A DNA stretch of 21,117 nucleotides from JBAZYK01 sp964582265 (GCA_964582265.1 CAZOQT010000020.1:1-21117); one strand, 5' to 3'. Numbered from the stretch's first letter, positions 7,560 to 14,384 are shown. The notes: generated from the letters alone by a model not told the origin. Numbers and translations are program-made.

Positions 7560-8414
7560 ATGTCAACCCTCAGTCACTCAGGCAATTTGGAAGGTCAAGC
7601 ACGCGGTCCAGAGCATGAAGCACCTATTTCAAAGAAATTACTATTGGGTAGTGCTGTTATTGCAGCATTAAATTTTGCGCCTGGAGCTATAAAAGACGCA
7701 ATGGCTGAAGAAACTGCAAAGGCTTCTTCTGCTCCTGCAGAGGAGCACTCTAAAGGTGGGGCTCAGCCAGCGGAACTTGTTCTTAATGCATCAGTTACTT
7801 CGCCTGAACTAACACATGGTCTTGCTGTAACTGGTAAGGGTATGTATTGGCAAGCTGGAAATTTAGAACACAAATCTATCTTATCAGCCGGTTTTGTTTG
7901 GGAACCCAAAAAGGGTTTTGAATTAGGTTTTGGGCCAGGGTTTAAATATGAAGATGGTAGCACGTCCATTGCGCCTTATGCGTCTGCGGGCGTTGAATAT
8001 CATTTAGGGAAAGCGGAAATGTCATCTGAATTGTTCGGTCAATTTTATGCAGATACTGCCGGCAAACATCATCATGGTTTTGTTGGCGCAGATACGGATG
8101 TTCATATTGGTGAGCATGTTGCTCTTGGCGTACAGCTTGAATCAGCGGTTAGCAGACATGGAGCATTTCAATATTTAGCAGGAGGTCCACATGCAAAGTT
8201 TAAATTGGGACCGGTAAATACGGCATTGTTGTTTAACGCAGGTGGTTTTCATCCAGAAGCAGAAACTGGATCTGCTCACGAGGAAGCGGGATTGGTTCCA
8301 GGTTATATGGGTAAATGGATCCTTGGTGCCAACTTCGACTTACGTAAAAGTCATGAGCATACTAAACCGGCAGAGGTGGGAAATGCTGAATCAGAGCAAG
8401 CTCCTGAACATTAA
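7560..8414 (+). CDS. Exported beta-strand-rich, His-rich hypothetical protein
   Basis: No family is recognised. The ATG at 7560 is chosen over 7518 because the latter lies inside the promoter. The 284-residue product has a polar N-terminus, a hydrophobic stretch (27-43) and an AMA|EE site after residue 49, consistent with a long-n-region signal peptide or anchor. An Ala/Ser/Glu linker follows. From about residue 70 the sequence alternates polar and hydrophobic residues in short strands ending in turns (SILSAGFVWEP, FELGFGPGFKYED, VALGVQLESAV, TALLFNAGGF, WILGANFDLRK). This pattern resembles small outer-membrane beta-barrels or a surface beta-sandwich. Histidine is frequent. It converges with the SLH gene, with only 15 bases between stops. 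A barrel would be surprising in a single-membrane organism, so its true location is open. Confidence 0.75.
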   Translation: MSTLSHSGNLEGQARGPEHEAPISKKLLLGSAVIAALNFAPGAIKDAMAEETAKASSAPAEEHSKGGAQPAELVLNASVTSPELTHGLAVTGKGMYWQAGNLEHKSILSAGFVWEPKKGFELGFGPGFKYEDGSTSIAPYASAGVEYHLGKAEMSSELFGQFYADTAGKHHHGFVGADTDVHIGEHVALGVQLESAVSRHGAFQYLAGGPHAKFKLGPVNTALLFNAGGFHPEAETGSAHEEAGLVPGYMGKWILGANFDLRKSHEHTKPAEVGNAESEQAPEH

Positions 8415-8429
8415 AATGGTTTATGCAAT

Positions 8430-10670
8430 CTAGTTTTTAGAAAGCATAATAATTTTTGCGGCCTCGGCGCGGGTTAGGTTGTTGGCAGGTCCGCAATAAC
8501 CAGTAAGATTTCCGGTAGCGTCTTTTAGTCCGCTAATAATGTTTTTGTTTAGCGCAAAGTTGAAAAAGTTTGCATACCAACGATTTTGGTCTATATCTTT
8601 GCAGACGGTGGAAACCGGCGCGGCGGTGCTACTAAACCAGGTTAGTAAAATCATTTTTAAACCTTCGGCGCGGATAGTAGTGATGTTTGGGCGAAACGTG
8701 CCATCATCATCATACCCTTTTACGATTCCTGATTCTTTGGCTTTTTGGATGTACTGATTTGCCCAATGATTAATGTCTACATCCGGAAAAGATTTTTGGA
8801 AGATGCCAGGAAGTACGCCATATTTGCATTTAACTATCATGGTGAGTAGTTCAGCACGGGTGATAGTTTGATTAGGTTTGAAAAGGTTTAATGGTTTGCC
8901 ATTTGCGTCCAGATAGCCTTGAACGGAGCAGCTTGTTTTTAGTTGATTGATGTAAGATTCGGCCCAATTTCCGCTAATGTCAGTGAAGGCGCCGGTTGGT
9001 GCGGGAGTTGGTGTGGGGTTTGGATTTGGACTTGGAGAAGGTTGTGGAGTGGGGGTAGGGGTAGGGGTTGGTGTAGGCGTAGGTGTTGGTGTTGGTGTTC
9101 CCCCTGCGTATTCGAACGCGCCTAAGTCAATTCCGCTACCGTTTATTGCGCGTGATTCAAAACTCTGCGGATCTGTGTACTGAGCTGTGACCTGTTTATC
9201 TGCGGCTACACTCAAATTTTCGCCTTTATCGATTGCTGATGATCCGGCAATAAGATGAAAGTTTTTGGCATCGACATTCACAAATCCAGGATTGTTATCT
9301 GCTGGAGATATAAAATTTTCTGTTCCGGTTATGGTTCCTGGGGTGCTAACTTCATCAAATTTGACCCAACCTGGACTGATCCAGTTTTTGCCGAAAATGC
9401 CATTGCCGGCGTGTTGAAACAAAGTTAGTTGAGAAGGTGTTTTTCCAGGTGTTTCTGATACGTTGTAGATAATGTTGTTGCGAGCGTCTACAGTTTGATT
9501 GTTGGTTTCTAGTTGAAAAAGATAAGTTTTATAGCGATCTTGCGTACTCTGATTACTCTTTATGTAAACGGTGTTGTTGTAAAAATAAAGAGTGCCTTTG
9601 CGATAATTTTGATACATGGCGTCATCGCCGCCATATTGAATCATTAATGTGGTGGTATCGTTATTAAAAATATTTCCATAAACATAAGTTTTATGAAAAT
9701 TTGGATCAGCGGTAATGATTTCGGAATTGTCTTGTGGATCAACCAAATCCAGCATATGGCCGCCACTTTCAATATAATTGTATCTTATAACTGTATCGGC
9801 GGAGCGATCTTTAATATTATTGCCTGTTGATCCTGCGCGAGGTTTGCCAAAGTAGTTGTACTGCATAACTACGTCAATGGCCTGGGTGTAAATGTTGTGT
9901 TCGGAATAATCGTTAATGACACCATTGCCGTAAATGCGGTTGCCTTCAATTAAAATATCGCGGGATTGAGCTTCTTCGCCTGACTTTGAATTTACAAAAA
10001 TACCGTTTCCGGAATTGGTGATGATGTTATTTTTAATAACGATGTGTTCGCCACGTTCAACATTGATAGCTGCGGCGAATTTGTCATACTTGGAGGTTGT
10101 GCCGTCGGTTTTTGTGAAGCTGTAATCCTGATATGCATCTCGAATTTCAAGGTTTTCAATGCTGATGTATCCTGGTTTAAAGCCCCAGCTGTAGCCGGCT
10201 GGAGGGCTGATCATGATAAGTCCTAAATCATATATATATTGATAAGCGCTATATTTTAGGCTTGGGTCTTGAACGGCGTTTTGGCCGGAAATTACAGGTA
10301 ATTTGCCGGTTGATGGATCTGGCACGCCAACTACGCGGATGAATTTATTGCTGTCTCCACGGCTGGAAAGCAAAATTTGTTCGCGGTATGGAGTGGCTTG
10401 GTGGTAAATTTTAACAGTGTCGCAACCTTTGAGGTTGACCCAGGGAACGGCGCCAAGTTTGGTGTATTGTTTTCCAGGTCCGACTTCATACGTGGTGCCT
10501 TGGCCGGCGCAGGCGGATTGTGATGCGCTTGAGGTAGCTGCGGCGTGGGCGATAGGGGGAGAGAAGATAGAGGTGGGTGTTATGTTTGAATTTGCGGCAA
10601 AGTTTGAAAAAAGCGATGAAATTAAAATTGCAGTTAGGACGATTGCTGTTTTTTTGTTGAAAGTTTTCAT
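8430..10670 (-). CDS. Exported right-handed beta-helix protein with three SLH domains
   Basis: This surface protein is 746 residues from the ATG at 10670; a TTG 24 bases upstream only lengthens the frame and would precede the signal peptide. The N-terminus MKTFNKKTAIVLTAILIS starts a signal peptide ending near AHA|AA. Residues ~90-480 carry repeated N/D-rich turns (VIKNNIITNSGNGIFV, ILIEGNRIYGNG, TVIRYNYIES) typical of the pectate-lyase-like/NosD right-handed beta-helix. A Pro-Thr linker (~525-561) leads to three SLH domains starting near 562, 628 and 690, with F-x-D-I/V motifs and I/L-T-R-A-E helices. SLH domains bind secondary cell-wall polymers, so the beta-helix is probably displayed at the surface, possibly to bind or cleave polysaccharide. 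I see no assured catalytic residues. The gene ends in TAG. TATTAT-like sequences at 10697-10705 could be its -10 element. Confidence 0.9.
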   Translation of the reverse strand: MKTFNKKTAIVLTAILISSLFSNFAANSNITPTSIFSPPIAHAAATSSASQSACAGQGTTYEVGPGKQYTKLGAVPWVNLKGCDTVKIYHQATPYREQILLSSRGDSNKFIRVVGVPDPSTGKLPVISGQNAVQDPSLKYSAYQYIYDLGLIMISPPAGYSWGFKPGYISIENLEIRDAYQDYSFTKTDGTTSKYDKFAAAINVERGEHIVIKNNIITNSGNGIFVNSKSGEEAQSRDILIEGNRIYGNGVINDYSEHNIYTQAIDVVMQYNYFGKPRAGSTGNNIKDRSADTVIRYNYIESGGHMLDLVDPQDNSEIITADPNFHKTYVYGNIFNNDTTTLMIQYGGDDAMYQNYRKGTLYFYNNTVYIKSNQSTQDRYKTYLFQLETNNQTVDARNNIIYNVSETPGKTPSQLTLFQHAGNGIFGKNWISPGWVKFDEVSTPGTITGTENFISPADNNPGFVNVDAKNFHLIAGSSAIDKGENLSVAADKQVTAQYTDPQSFESRAINGSGIDLGAFEYAGGTPTPTPTPTPTPTPTPTPQPSPSPNPNPTPTPAPTGAFTDISGNWAESYINQLKTSCSVQGYLDANGKPLNLFKPNQTITRAELLTMIVKCKYGVLPGIFQKSFPDVDINHWANQYIQKAKESGIVKGYDDDGTFRPNITTIRAEGLKMILLTWFSSTAAPVSTVCKDIDQNRWYANFFNFALNKNIISGLKDATGNLTGYCGPANNLTRAEAAKIIMLSKN
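8994..9099 (-). repeat. Low-complexity (Thr-Pro)n linker-coding repeat
   Basis: Imperfect 6-base units (GGTGTT/GGTGTA/GGGGTA on the plus strand) encode about 35 residues of alternating Pro with Thr, Ser, Asn or Gln between the beta-helix and SLH domains. Such tracts change length easily by slippage and are typical extended spacers in wall-anchored proteins. Confidence 0.85.
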
Positions 10671-10765
10671 AAAGAAAAAATTATTATCTCTCAAAGAGTA
10701 TAATACGTTTTAAGGTGAAATATTAATAACTTCCGGTTTTTGTGGTGCTTTTTTTCTTTGTTTGC

Positions 10766-11352
10766 TTATTTTTTGTTTGATGAAGCGGCTTGGCTGGATG
10801 TGTCGGGGTCGGATTTTGAGCTGTCACATTGTGATAGTGATAATCCAGTTATTGCGACGATAGCAGCAATAATTACTGCTGAAGCGGCAGCAATCGCTGC
10901 CGCTTGTGGGTTATTTGGAAAAAGGTCTTTTTTGTAGAATGGTGCTTTNNNNNNNNNNNNNNNNNNNNNNNNNNNNNNNNNNNNNNNNNNNNNNNNNNNN
11001 NNNNNNNNNNNNNNNNNNNNNNNNNNNNNNNNNNNNNNNNNNNNNNNNATTTGAGCGATAGGTGACGTGTCCATCGCGGAAATCCAGACTTTGCCATCAT
11101 CAACATAAACATTAATTTTGCAGGGCATAAACAAAGCCATTTTTTGTCTTTTTGGAGGAGTGTGTTGGCATGTTTGGCGCTGCAGACTTCAACTATTTTT
11201 AGTGGCTCGATCTGGAAGCCTTTGGAATTTAGAGTTTCTTGAACATTATGGATGTGCAACACGCGCATGCCGATTTTGGCTGTTTCTTGTGTTACAGCTT
11301 CGACTGCCTGATCGAAGTTTTTGGCGGTTTGAACTGTGTAGTGAAAGGTCAT
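10766..11352 (-). pseudogene. DUF302-like protein gene, frameshifted and interrupted by the assembly gap
   Basis: The ATG at 11352 opens a frame reading MTFHYTVQTAKNFDQAVEAV and on to CSAKHANTLLQKDKK, which fits the N-terminal half of DUF302. The characteristic continuation MALFMPCKINVYVDDGK then appears in another frame starting at 11140. The switch falls on a run of six T (six A in the coding strand) at 11140-11145, and one extra A would restore the frame. Translation then enters the N gap (10949-11048). Beyond it a frame gives a basic segment, a hydrophobic Ala/Ile helix, and a polar tail (SSKSDPDTSSQAASSNKK) to TAA. That tail may belong to this protein as a C-terminal membrane anchor or to another gene. 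Reasons to suspect sequence error rather than decay are the homopolymer and the nearby gap. DUF302 function is poorly known. It is divergent from padR, and a TATAAC lies 8 bases before the ATG. Confidence 0.65.
10949..11048. other. Assembly gap (100 N)
   Basis: Exactly 100 unknown bases, the usual scaffold placeholder, so the true length and the reading frame across it are unknown. It falls inside the DUF302-like gene region. Confidence 0.99.
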
Positions 11353-11394
11353 ACTGAAAGGTTATATAAAATTAGTCTTGTATTTTTTATCTTA

Positions 11395-11415
11395 CTATAT
11401 TAAACTTACATATAG
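11395..11415. promoter_or_regulatory. Candidate PadR operator in divergent spacer
   Basis: CTATAT (11395-11400), nine bases, and ATATAG (11410-11415) form a perfect inverted repeat. It lies in the ~100-base spacer between the divergent DUF302-like gene and padR. The 21-base span suits a dimeric winged-helix regulator, and PadR proteins usually bind the promoter of their own gene and of a divergent neighbour. It is AT-rich, so chance is possible. Confidence 0.4.
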
Positions 11416-11454
11416 CAACGGTAAATTTTGATAATAAAAGCCTTAATTAGCCTT

Positions 11455-11808
11455 ATGCGCCAGAACTGTTCCAAAGTCGTTATTGAAAATTTTTTTGAGC
11501 CATGTCTGCTTTATTTGCTTCTGCAAAAGCCAAGTTACGGCTATGAAATTAAAACCAATCTGGACGAAAGGTGCGCGTGTCAGGTGAACATAGGCAACTT
11601 GTATAGAAATTTGGCCAGACTGCAAAAAAATGGCTTCATTCAAAAAAAGAAGGAGGGGAGTGAAAAGGGACCGGAGCGGGTCATCTATCAAATTACCACT
11701 AAAGGTGAAATGCTCTTAAAAGAATGGATAGACGGGTTGGAAGAGCAAAAAAAGACTATCAATAAACTTATTATTAATTATAAAAAACACTATGCAACAC
11801 GCAAATGA
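11455..11808 (+). CDS. PadR-family winged-helix transcriptional regulator
   Basis: The frame can begin at TTG 11428, but a GATAAT-type -10 at 11430-11435 and a normal PadR N-terminus favour the ATG at 11455 (117 residues). Family landmarks are PCLLYLLLQKPSYGYEIKTNL (helices 1-2, residues 16-36 overall), the recognition helix NIGNLYRNLARLQKNGFI (45-62), the wing with GPERVIYQITTKG (72-84), and a C-terminal helix (86-112) that would dimerise. PadR proteins are mostly repressors that respond to small molecules or stress. Unusual here are the Cys-x-Cys at residues 40-42 immediately before the recognition helix, and further cysteines at 5 and 17. The gene overlaps the thioredoxin gene by 17 bases. 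It ends in TGA, the only such stop in the window, followed two codons later by an in-frame TAA. Confidence 0.88.
   Translation: MRQNCSKVVIENFFEPCLLYLLLQKPSYGYEIKTNLDERCACQVNIGNLYRNLARLQKNGFIQKKKEGSEKGPERVIYQITTKGEMLLKEWIDGLEEQKKTINKLIINYKKHYATRK
11779..11784 (+). promoter_or_regulatory. Putative -10 of a leaderless trxA promoter
   Basis: TATAAA ends 7 bases before the thioredoxin ATG, the same geometry as for the seven-repeat gene. A weak CTATCA lies 17 bases further upstream. It sits within the end of padR, so trxA could be expressed independently as well as by read-through. Confidence 0.4.
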
Positions 11809-12121
11809 AAGTAACTTCCAGGAGGAAGTAGTAAATTTTAAAGGTACAGTTTTGGTCGATTTTTACGCTGACTGGTGCGGTCCTTGCAAAATGCTTTCGC
11901 CACTGCTGGAACAAATGAGTAAAGAAAACACCGACGCAGGAGTTAAATTCGTGAAAATCAATGTTGATGAAAATCAGCAACTTTCTGGACAGTTTGGAAT
12001 TATGAGTATTCCAACTGTGGTTTTCTTTAAGAATGGTAAATTTATTGATCAGCTTGCTGGTTTTGCGCCAAAAGAGGTTTACGCAAAAGCAATCGAGGAG
12101 CTTAAAAAGGTGGAGGCTTAA
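11792..12121 (+). CDS. trxA: Thioredoxin
   Basis: This 109-residue classical thioredoxin reduces disulfides of cytoplasmic proteins and is recharged by thioredoxin reductase. It shows VLVDFYADWCGPCKML, with the redox pair C29 and C32, the buried Asp23, and the cis-proline loop SIPTVVFFKNG, then GFAPKEVY and a closing helix. No signal peptide is present. The length is standard. The ATG lies inside the last codons of padR, which suggests translational or transcriptional coupling to the regulator. A TATAAA seven bases before the ATG also suggests its own leaderless start. It is convergent with the L,D-transpeptidase gene, with a hairpin in the junction. Confidence 0.96.
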   Translation: MQHANESNFQEEVVNFKGTVLVDFYADWCGPCKMLSPLLEQMSKENTDAGVKFVKINVDENQQLSGQFGIMSIPTVVFFKNGKFIDQLAGFAPKEVYAKAIEELKKVEA

Positions 12122-12139
12122 GCTATCGAGCAAATGCAA

Positions 12140-12155
12140 CGTGGCTTAGGCCACG
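12140..12155. terminator. Hairpin between convergent trxA and L,D-transpeptidase genes
   Basis: CGTGGC, loop TTAG, GCCACG gives a perfect six-pair stem. The stop codon of the minus-strand gene lies in the loop. There is no T-run on either side, so it may be a weak bidirectional terminator or an RNA-end-protecting hairpin rather than a classical intrinsic terminator. Confidence 0.45.
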
Positions 12156-13225
12156 CTGGTATTGGTGGATAACCTTGGGGTGTAATCTTTGTCCTGAATT
12201 TCTATTAGTGTGCCCGGAGGAATCAGGTCAAAAAGCTCAATTACATCTGTGTTATTCATGCGCACACAGCCGTTAGAAACCGCTTTGCCGATTTGGGCTT
12301 CGTAGGGTGTTCCGTGAATGTAAATATTGCGCGCTTCCGAGCTGATGTTTTGACCATTAATTTTGCCCTGGTTGATGCCATCTTCTTGTCCGTTTAGAAC
12401 CATGACGCGCGTAGTAATACCGTCGCCACGTTTGGGAATGGAATTTAAGTCCATTTTTCCGACCTGCTTGCGACCGCGGAAAACCGTACCAATTTCAGCG
12501 CCATCGCCTACTTTTTGGCCAATGCGATGTGTGCCGATTGGTGTTTTTTTACTGCCGTCTTCGTTGCCCAAGCCGTTTTTGGCGGTGGAGACTGGATAAG
12601 TTTTAAGAATTTGATGGTTTTTGACCAGGTATAATTCTTGTCTGGCAGGGTTTACAACAACAGCAAATTCGTTTGGTTGCAGATTGAATTTGGTTTCCAG
12701 TTTTTGAATGCTGGCGGCGATTTCTGGCCAGCGGGGGTTTTGCTCGCGGGTTTCTATGGCGCGTGCAGTTTGATCGTTGCTTTCGGCTGTGCGTGGCATA
12801 AGAGTTTGAGTCTTTGGCGTGCCAGATACTTTTGCTAAATATTTTTCAACTTGTGATTTTGTTCGGGGTCCGTATAAGCCATCAACGCCATCATGTTTGG
12901 GACCGAACGGCCCTAAATTGTAGCCTAGTTCCACCAATTTGGTTTGAATTAGAGCTATGCCATCTGGCCCAAAAGATTTTATAAAAGTATGAAAAGTGAT
13001 TGGCGGGTTAAAGTTTTTTGCCTGCTCGTCGTATGATTCTATAAAGCTGGAAAGCACAAAGTGTGGGTCTGCCTTGATGAAATCTTCATGCAGTGTTTCC
13101 CCTTGTTCACATAAATTCAAGCGGCGAACAAGTTCCGCTTTGGGGAGGTGGTGCTCGGTTTTGGCTTCGGTGGTTTCTATTGGGCCAAAATTTTCTGGTT
13201 GTGGGGGAGTTGTGCCGAAAGTCAT
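12146..13225 (-). CDS. YkuD-family L,D-transpeptidase with peptidoglycan-binding domain
   Basis: This is a 359-residue protein. Residues ~90-132 look like a PG_binding_1 domain (ALIQTKLVELGYNLGPFG, then GVDGLYGPRTKSQVEKYL). Residues ~188-350 form a YkuD catalytic domain: strands FAVVVNPARQELYLV and TYPVSTAKNGLG, KTPIGTHRIG, and the active site IHGTP (His304) with SNGCVRMNN (Cys320 nucleophile). Such enzymes make 3-3 cross-links in peptidoglycan or attach proteins to it, outside the membrane. Oddly, no signal peptide or membrane segment is seen: the N-terminus is Pro/Glu/Thr-rich, and the upstream frame is closed by TAA eight codons before the ATG. Export by another route, or an undetected upstream exon-like fusion error, would have to explain this. 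An extended -10 precedes the gene. Confidence 0.92.
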   Translation of the reverse strand: MTFGTTPPQPENFGPIETTEAKTEHHLPKAELVRRLNLCEQGETLHEDFIKADPHFVLSSFIESYDEQAKNFNPPITFHTFIKSFGPDGIALIQTKLVELGYNLGPFGPKHDGVDGLYGPRTKSQVEKYLAKVSGTPKTQTLMPRTAESNDQTARAIETREQNPRWPEIAASIQKLETKFNLQPNEFAVVVNPARQELYLVKNHQILKTYPVSTAKNGLGNEDGSKKTPIGTHRIGQKVGDGAEIGTVFRGRKQVGKMDLNSIPKRGDGITTRVMVLNGQEDGINQGKINGQNISSEARNIYIHGTPYEAQIGKAVSNGCVRMNNTDVIELFDLIPPGTLIEIQDKDYTPRLSTNTSVA

Positions 13226-13245
13226 ATTTATGGCGTTATCGTTTA

Positions 13246-13254
13246 ATTATAGCA
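13246..13254 (-). promoter_or_regulatory. Extended -10 promoter of the L,D-transpeptidase gene
   Basis: Read on the minus strand, TGC-TATAAT is a perfect extended -10. It ends 20 bases before the ATG, giving a leader of about 14 bases. No Shine-Dalgarno sequence is visible in that leader. No good -35 is seen, as is common with extended -10 promoters. Confidence 0.55.
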
Positions 13255-13358
13255 CAAAAATGGCTCGTCGGGAACGGCTACATGGTAAGTCTTTGCTTGA
13301 ATCTATAAGCAAAAAAAACACGCATGTTTTGAATGCAGTGCTGTCTTTAATGTTTTTA

Positions 13359-13435
13359 TGGTGTGCCCGGCGCGAGTCGAACGCGCGACCTTTGGCTCCG
13401 CAAACCAACGCTCTATCCATCTGAGCTACGGGCAC
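13359..13435 (-). tRNA. tRNA-Arg (anticodon GCG), with encoded CCA
   Basis: A complete cloverleaf reads on the minus strand. The acceptor stem GTGCCCG/CGGGCAC has seven perfect pairs. The D stem is GCTC/GAGC with loop AGATGGATA. The anticodon stem is TTGGT/GCCAA, with loop TTGCGGA and anticodon GCG at 13401-13399. The T stem is GCGCG/CGCGC with loop TTCGACT. The discriminator A is followed by CCA at 13361-13359. GCG decodes CGC and, by wobble, CGU. Most bacteria use ACG, edited to ICG, for this box, so the GCG form is notable. Confidence 0.93.
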
Positions 13436-13440
13436 ATGAA

Positions 13441-13456
13441 GCCTTTATTAAAAGGC
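13441..13456 (-). other. Hairpin in the 5' leader of the tRNA-Arg precursor
   Basis: GCCTTT, loop ATTA, AAAGGC forms a perfect six-pair stem immediately upstream of the mature tRNA 5' end and at the predicted transcription start. It could shape RNase P access or the 5' end of the precursor; this is inference. Confidence 0.4.
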
Positions 13457-13463
13457 AGGCGCT

Positions 13464-13492
13464 AATTTACCTGAATTTTGGTGCTTTGACAA
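13464..13492 (-). promoter_or_regulatory. Promoter of tRNA-Arg
   Basis: On the minus strand, TTGTCA (13492-13487), a 17-base spacer and TAAATT (13469-13464) match sigma-70 consensus at 5/6 and 4/6 positions. They lie about 30 bases upstream of the mature tRNA 5' end. Confidence 0.55.
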
Positions 13493-13647
13493 GTTGGTAA
13501 TGCGTCAGGTCAGAAGGATTGCTTTTTTGAGAGTTCATTTTAAATTCTCGACTTCGTCAGGGAAGTGCTTAGGAATGGCTTGCTGCTGCGGATGGATTGC
13601 GGATGGTTTGATTTGGCCCGCAGATTATTTCTCTTTGATACGGGGGT

Positions 13648-13968
13648 TTATTTTCCCAGTGCTAAGGCTCTTAAAAAGCTGGAAACGGAAGAAAAACCGC
13701 GCTTTAAAGCTTGTTTTTCGATCAACTTTTTATCGCTGGAACTTACTCGGAAACGAATTATTTCATTTTGTTCATCGTGATAGGTCTTTTCGGCCAAAAT
13801 CAGGTGAGGGAGGTCATTCAAAAATTTTGGAATATCCTCATTTAAAAATTCTTGCGTGATGTTAGCAGCTTTGCATTCAACAAAAGAAGTATTTTTATCG
13901 ATTTTTTTGATTGAATAGGAATATTTTTTATTGTTGAGTGTGATTGAGTGCTGAATTGTTATTTTCAT
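13648..13968 (-). CDS. hicB: HicB-like antitoxin with ribbon-helix-helix domain
   Basis: This 106-residue protein has two parts. An N-terminal HicB-like portion contains paired strands (YSYSIKKIDKNTSFVECKAA) and an acidic segment (QEFLNEDIPKFLNDLP). A C-terminal ribbon-helix-helix-type DNA-binding segment spans about 70-103 (IIRFRVSSSDKKLIEKQALK, then GFSSVSSFLRALAL). In HicAB systems HicB binds and masks HicA and, through its DNA-binding part, represses the operon. The gene begins 41 bases before the end of the upstream hicA-like gene, so translation is probably coupled; no Shine-Dalgarno sequence is seen. Assignment rests on the partner and domain order rather than a strong sequence signature, so a generic RHH antitoxin is the alternative. 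Confidence 0.75.
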   Translation of the reverse strand: MKITIQHSITLNNKKYSYSIKKIDKNTSFVECKAANITQEFLNEDIPKFLNDLPHLILAEKTYHDEQNEIIRFRVSSSDKKLIEKQALKRGFSSVSSFLRALALGK

Positions 13969-14209
13969 TGGTTAATTTATTATTGATGATGAATTTTAGT
14001 GCATTCTTTTTGTAGAAATCTTTGCAATCGCCGTTATGAATAGGGAAGATTAGGTCGGCTGTTGCCAGGGGGTGTTTAAATTTTACATGGCTGCCTTTCG
14101 CGGCGATTTTTACGCATCCGCAAGCGATGAGTAGTCTCTCTATTTCTTTAAATTGTAGGCTTTGTGGATTGTTAAAGAATTTTTTAAAAATTTTGTTTAA
14201 CTTTGTCAT
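13928..14209 (-). CDS. hicA: HicA-like mRNA interferase toxin
   Basis: This 93-residue protein has the dsRBD-like fold signature of HicA/YcfA toxins. A helix (KEIERLLIACGCVKIA, 21-36) is followed by the conserved GSHVKFKHP (39-47, catalytic-type His41), a strand and loop LIFPIHNGD (53-61), and a final helix. HicA enzymes cut mRNA and tmRNA independently of ribosomes and are neutralised by HicB. The C-terminal ~20 residues are Asn-rich and extend past the usual HicA end, through the overlap with hicB. The gene is first in the operon, in the usual toxin-antitoxin order for hicAB, and a promoter with an inverted repeat lies about 30 bases upstream. The standard family includes many solo and decayed copies, but this one looks intact. 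Confidence 0.8.
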   Translation of the reverse strand: MTKLNKIFKKFFNNPQSLQFKEIERLLIACGCVKIAAKGSHVKFKHPLATADLIFPIHNGDCKDFYKKNALKFIINNKLTNENNNSALNHTQQ

Positions 14210-14238
14210 AAGTAGAGATTTGTGTCCGCTACTTTGTG

Positions 14239-14270
14239 GTTACATTATAATAAAATGTAGCTACAGAATC
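14239..14270 (-). promoter_or_regulatory. hicAB promoter with inverted-repeat operator over the -10
   Basis: On the minus strand, TTGATT (14270-14265), a 17-base spacer and a perfect TATAAT (14247-14242) form a strong promoter with a leader of about 25 bases to hicA. The inverted repeat TACATT-N7-AATGTA (14239-14257) covers the -10. A repressor bound there, most simply the HicB-HicA complex, would block transcription. This is inference from position. Confidence 0.6.
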
Positions 14271-14353
14271 AAGCGGGGATGTATGGCGTTTGCATATTAT
14301 CAAGAAGGGGATTAACAAAATTTAAACAAATTCTAAAATAATTGTTGTGAGAA

Positions 14354-14369
14354 TAAATGTGCACATTTA
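14354..14369. promoter_or_regulatory. 16-base perfect palindrome, candidate operator
   Basis: TAAATGTGCACATTTA is self-complementary over all 16 bases. It lies in the 243-base gene-free spacer between hicA and the inositol-phosphatase gene, and its AATGT/ACATT halves match those of the hicAB operator. Confidence 0.45.
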
Positions 14370-14384
14370 ACGCGCTGAATTTAG

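Noticed and set aside
8977..9183. A Val/Gly-repeat open frame on the plus strand.
   Set aside because: It is the antisense of the Thr-Pro linker of the SLH protein; repetitive DNA opens several frames.
13494..13859. A 121-codon plus-strand open frame overlapping the hicB region.
   Set aside because: Its translation is Trp/Arg/Cys-rich without domain character and runs antisense to the well-supported hicB gene; it is a shadow frame.
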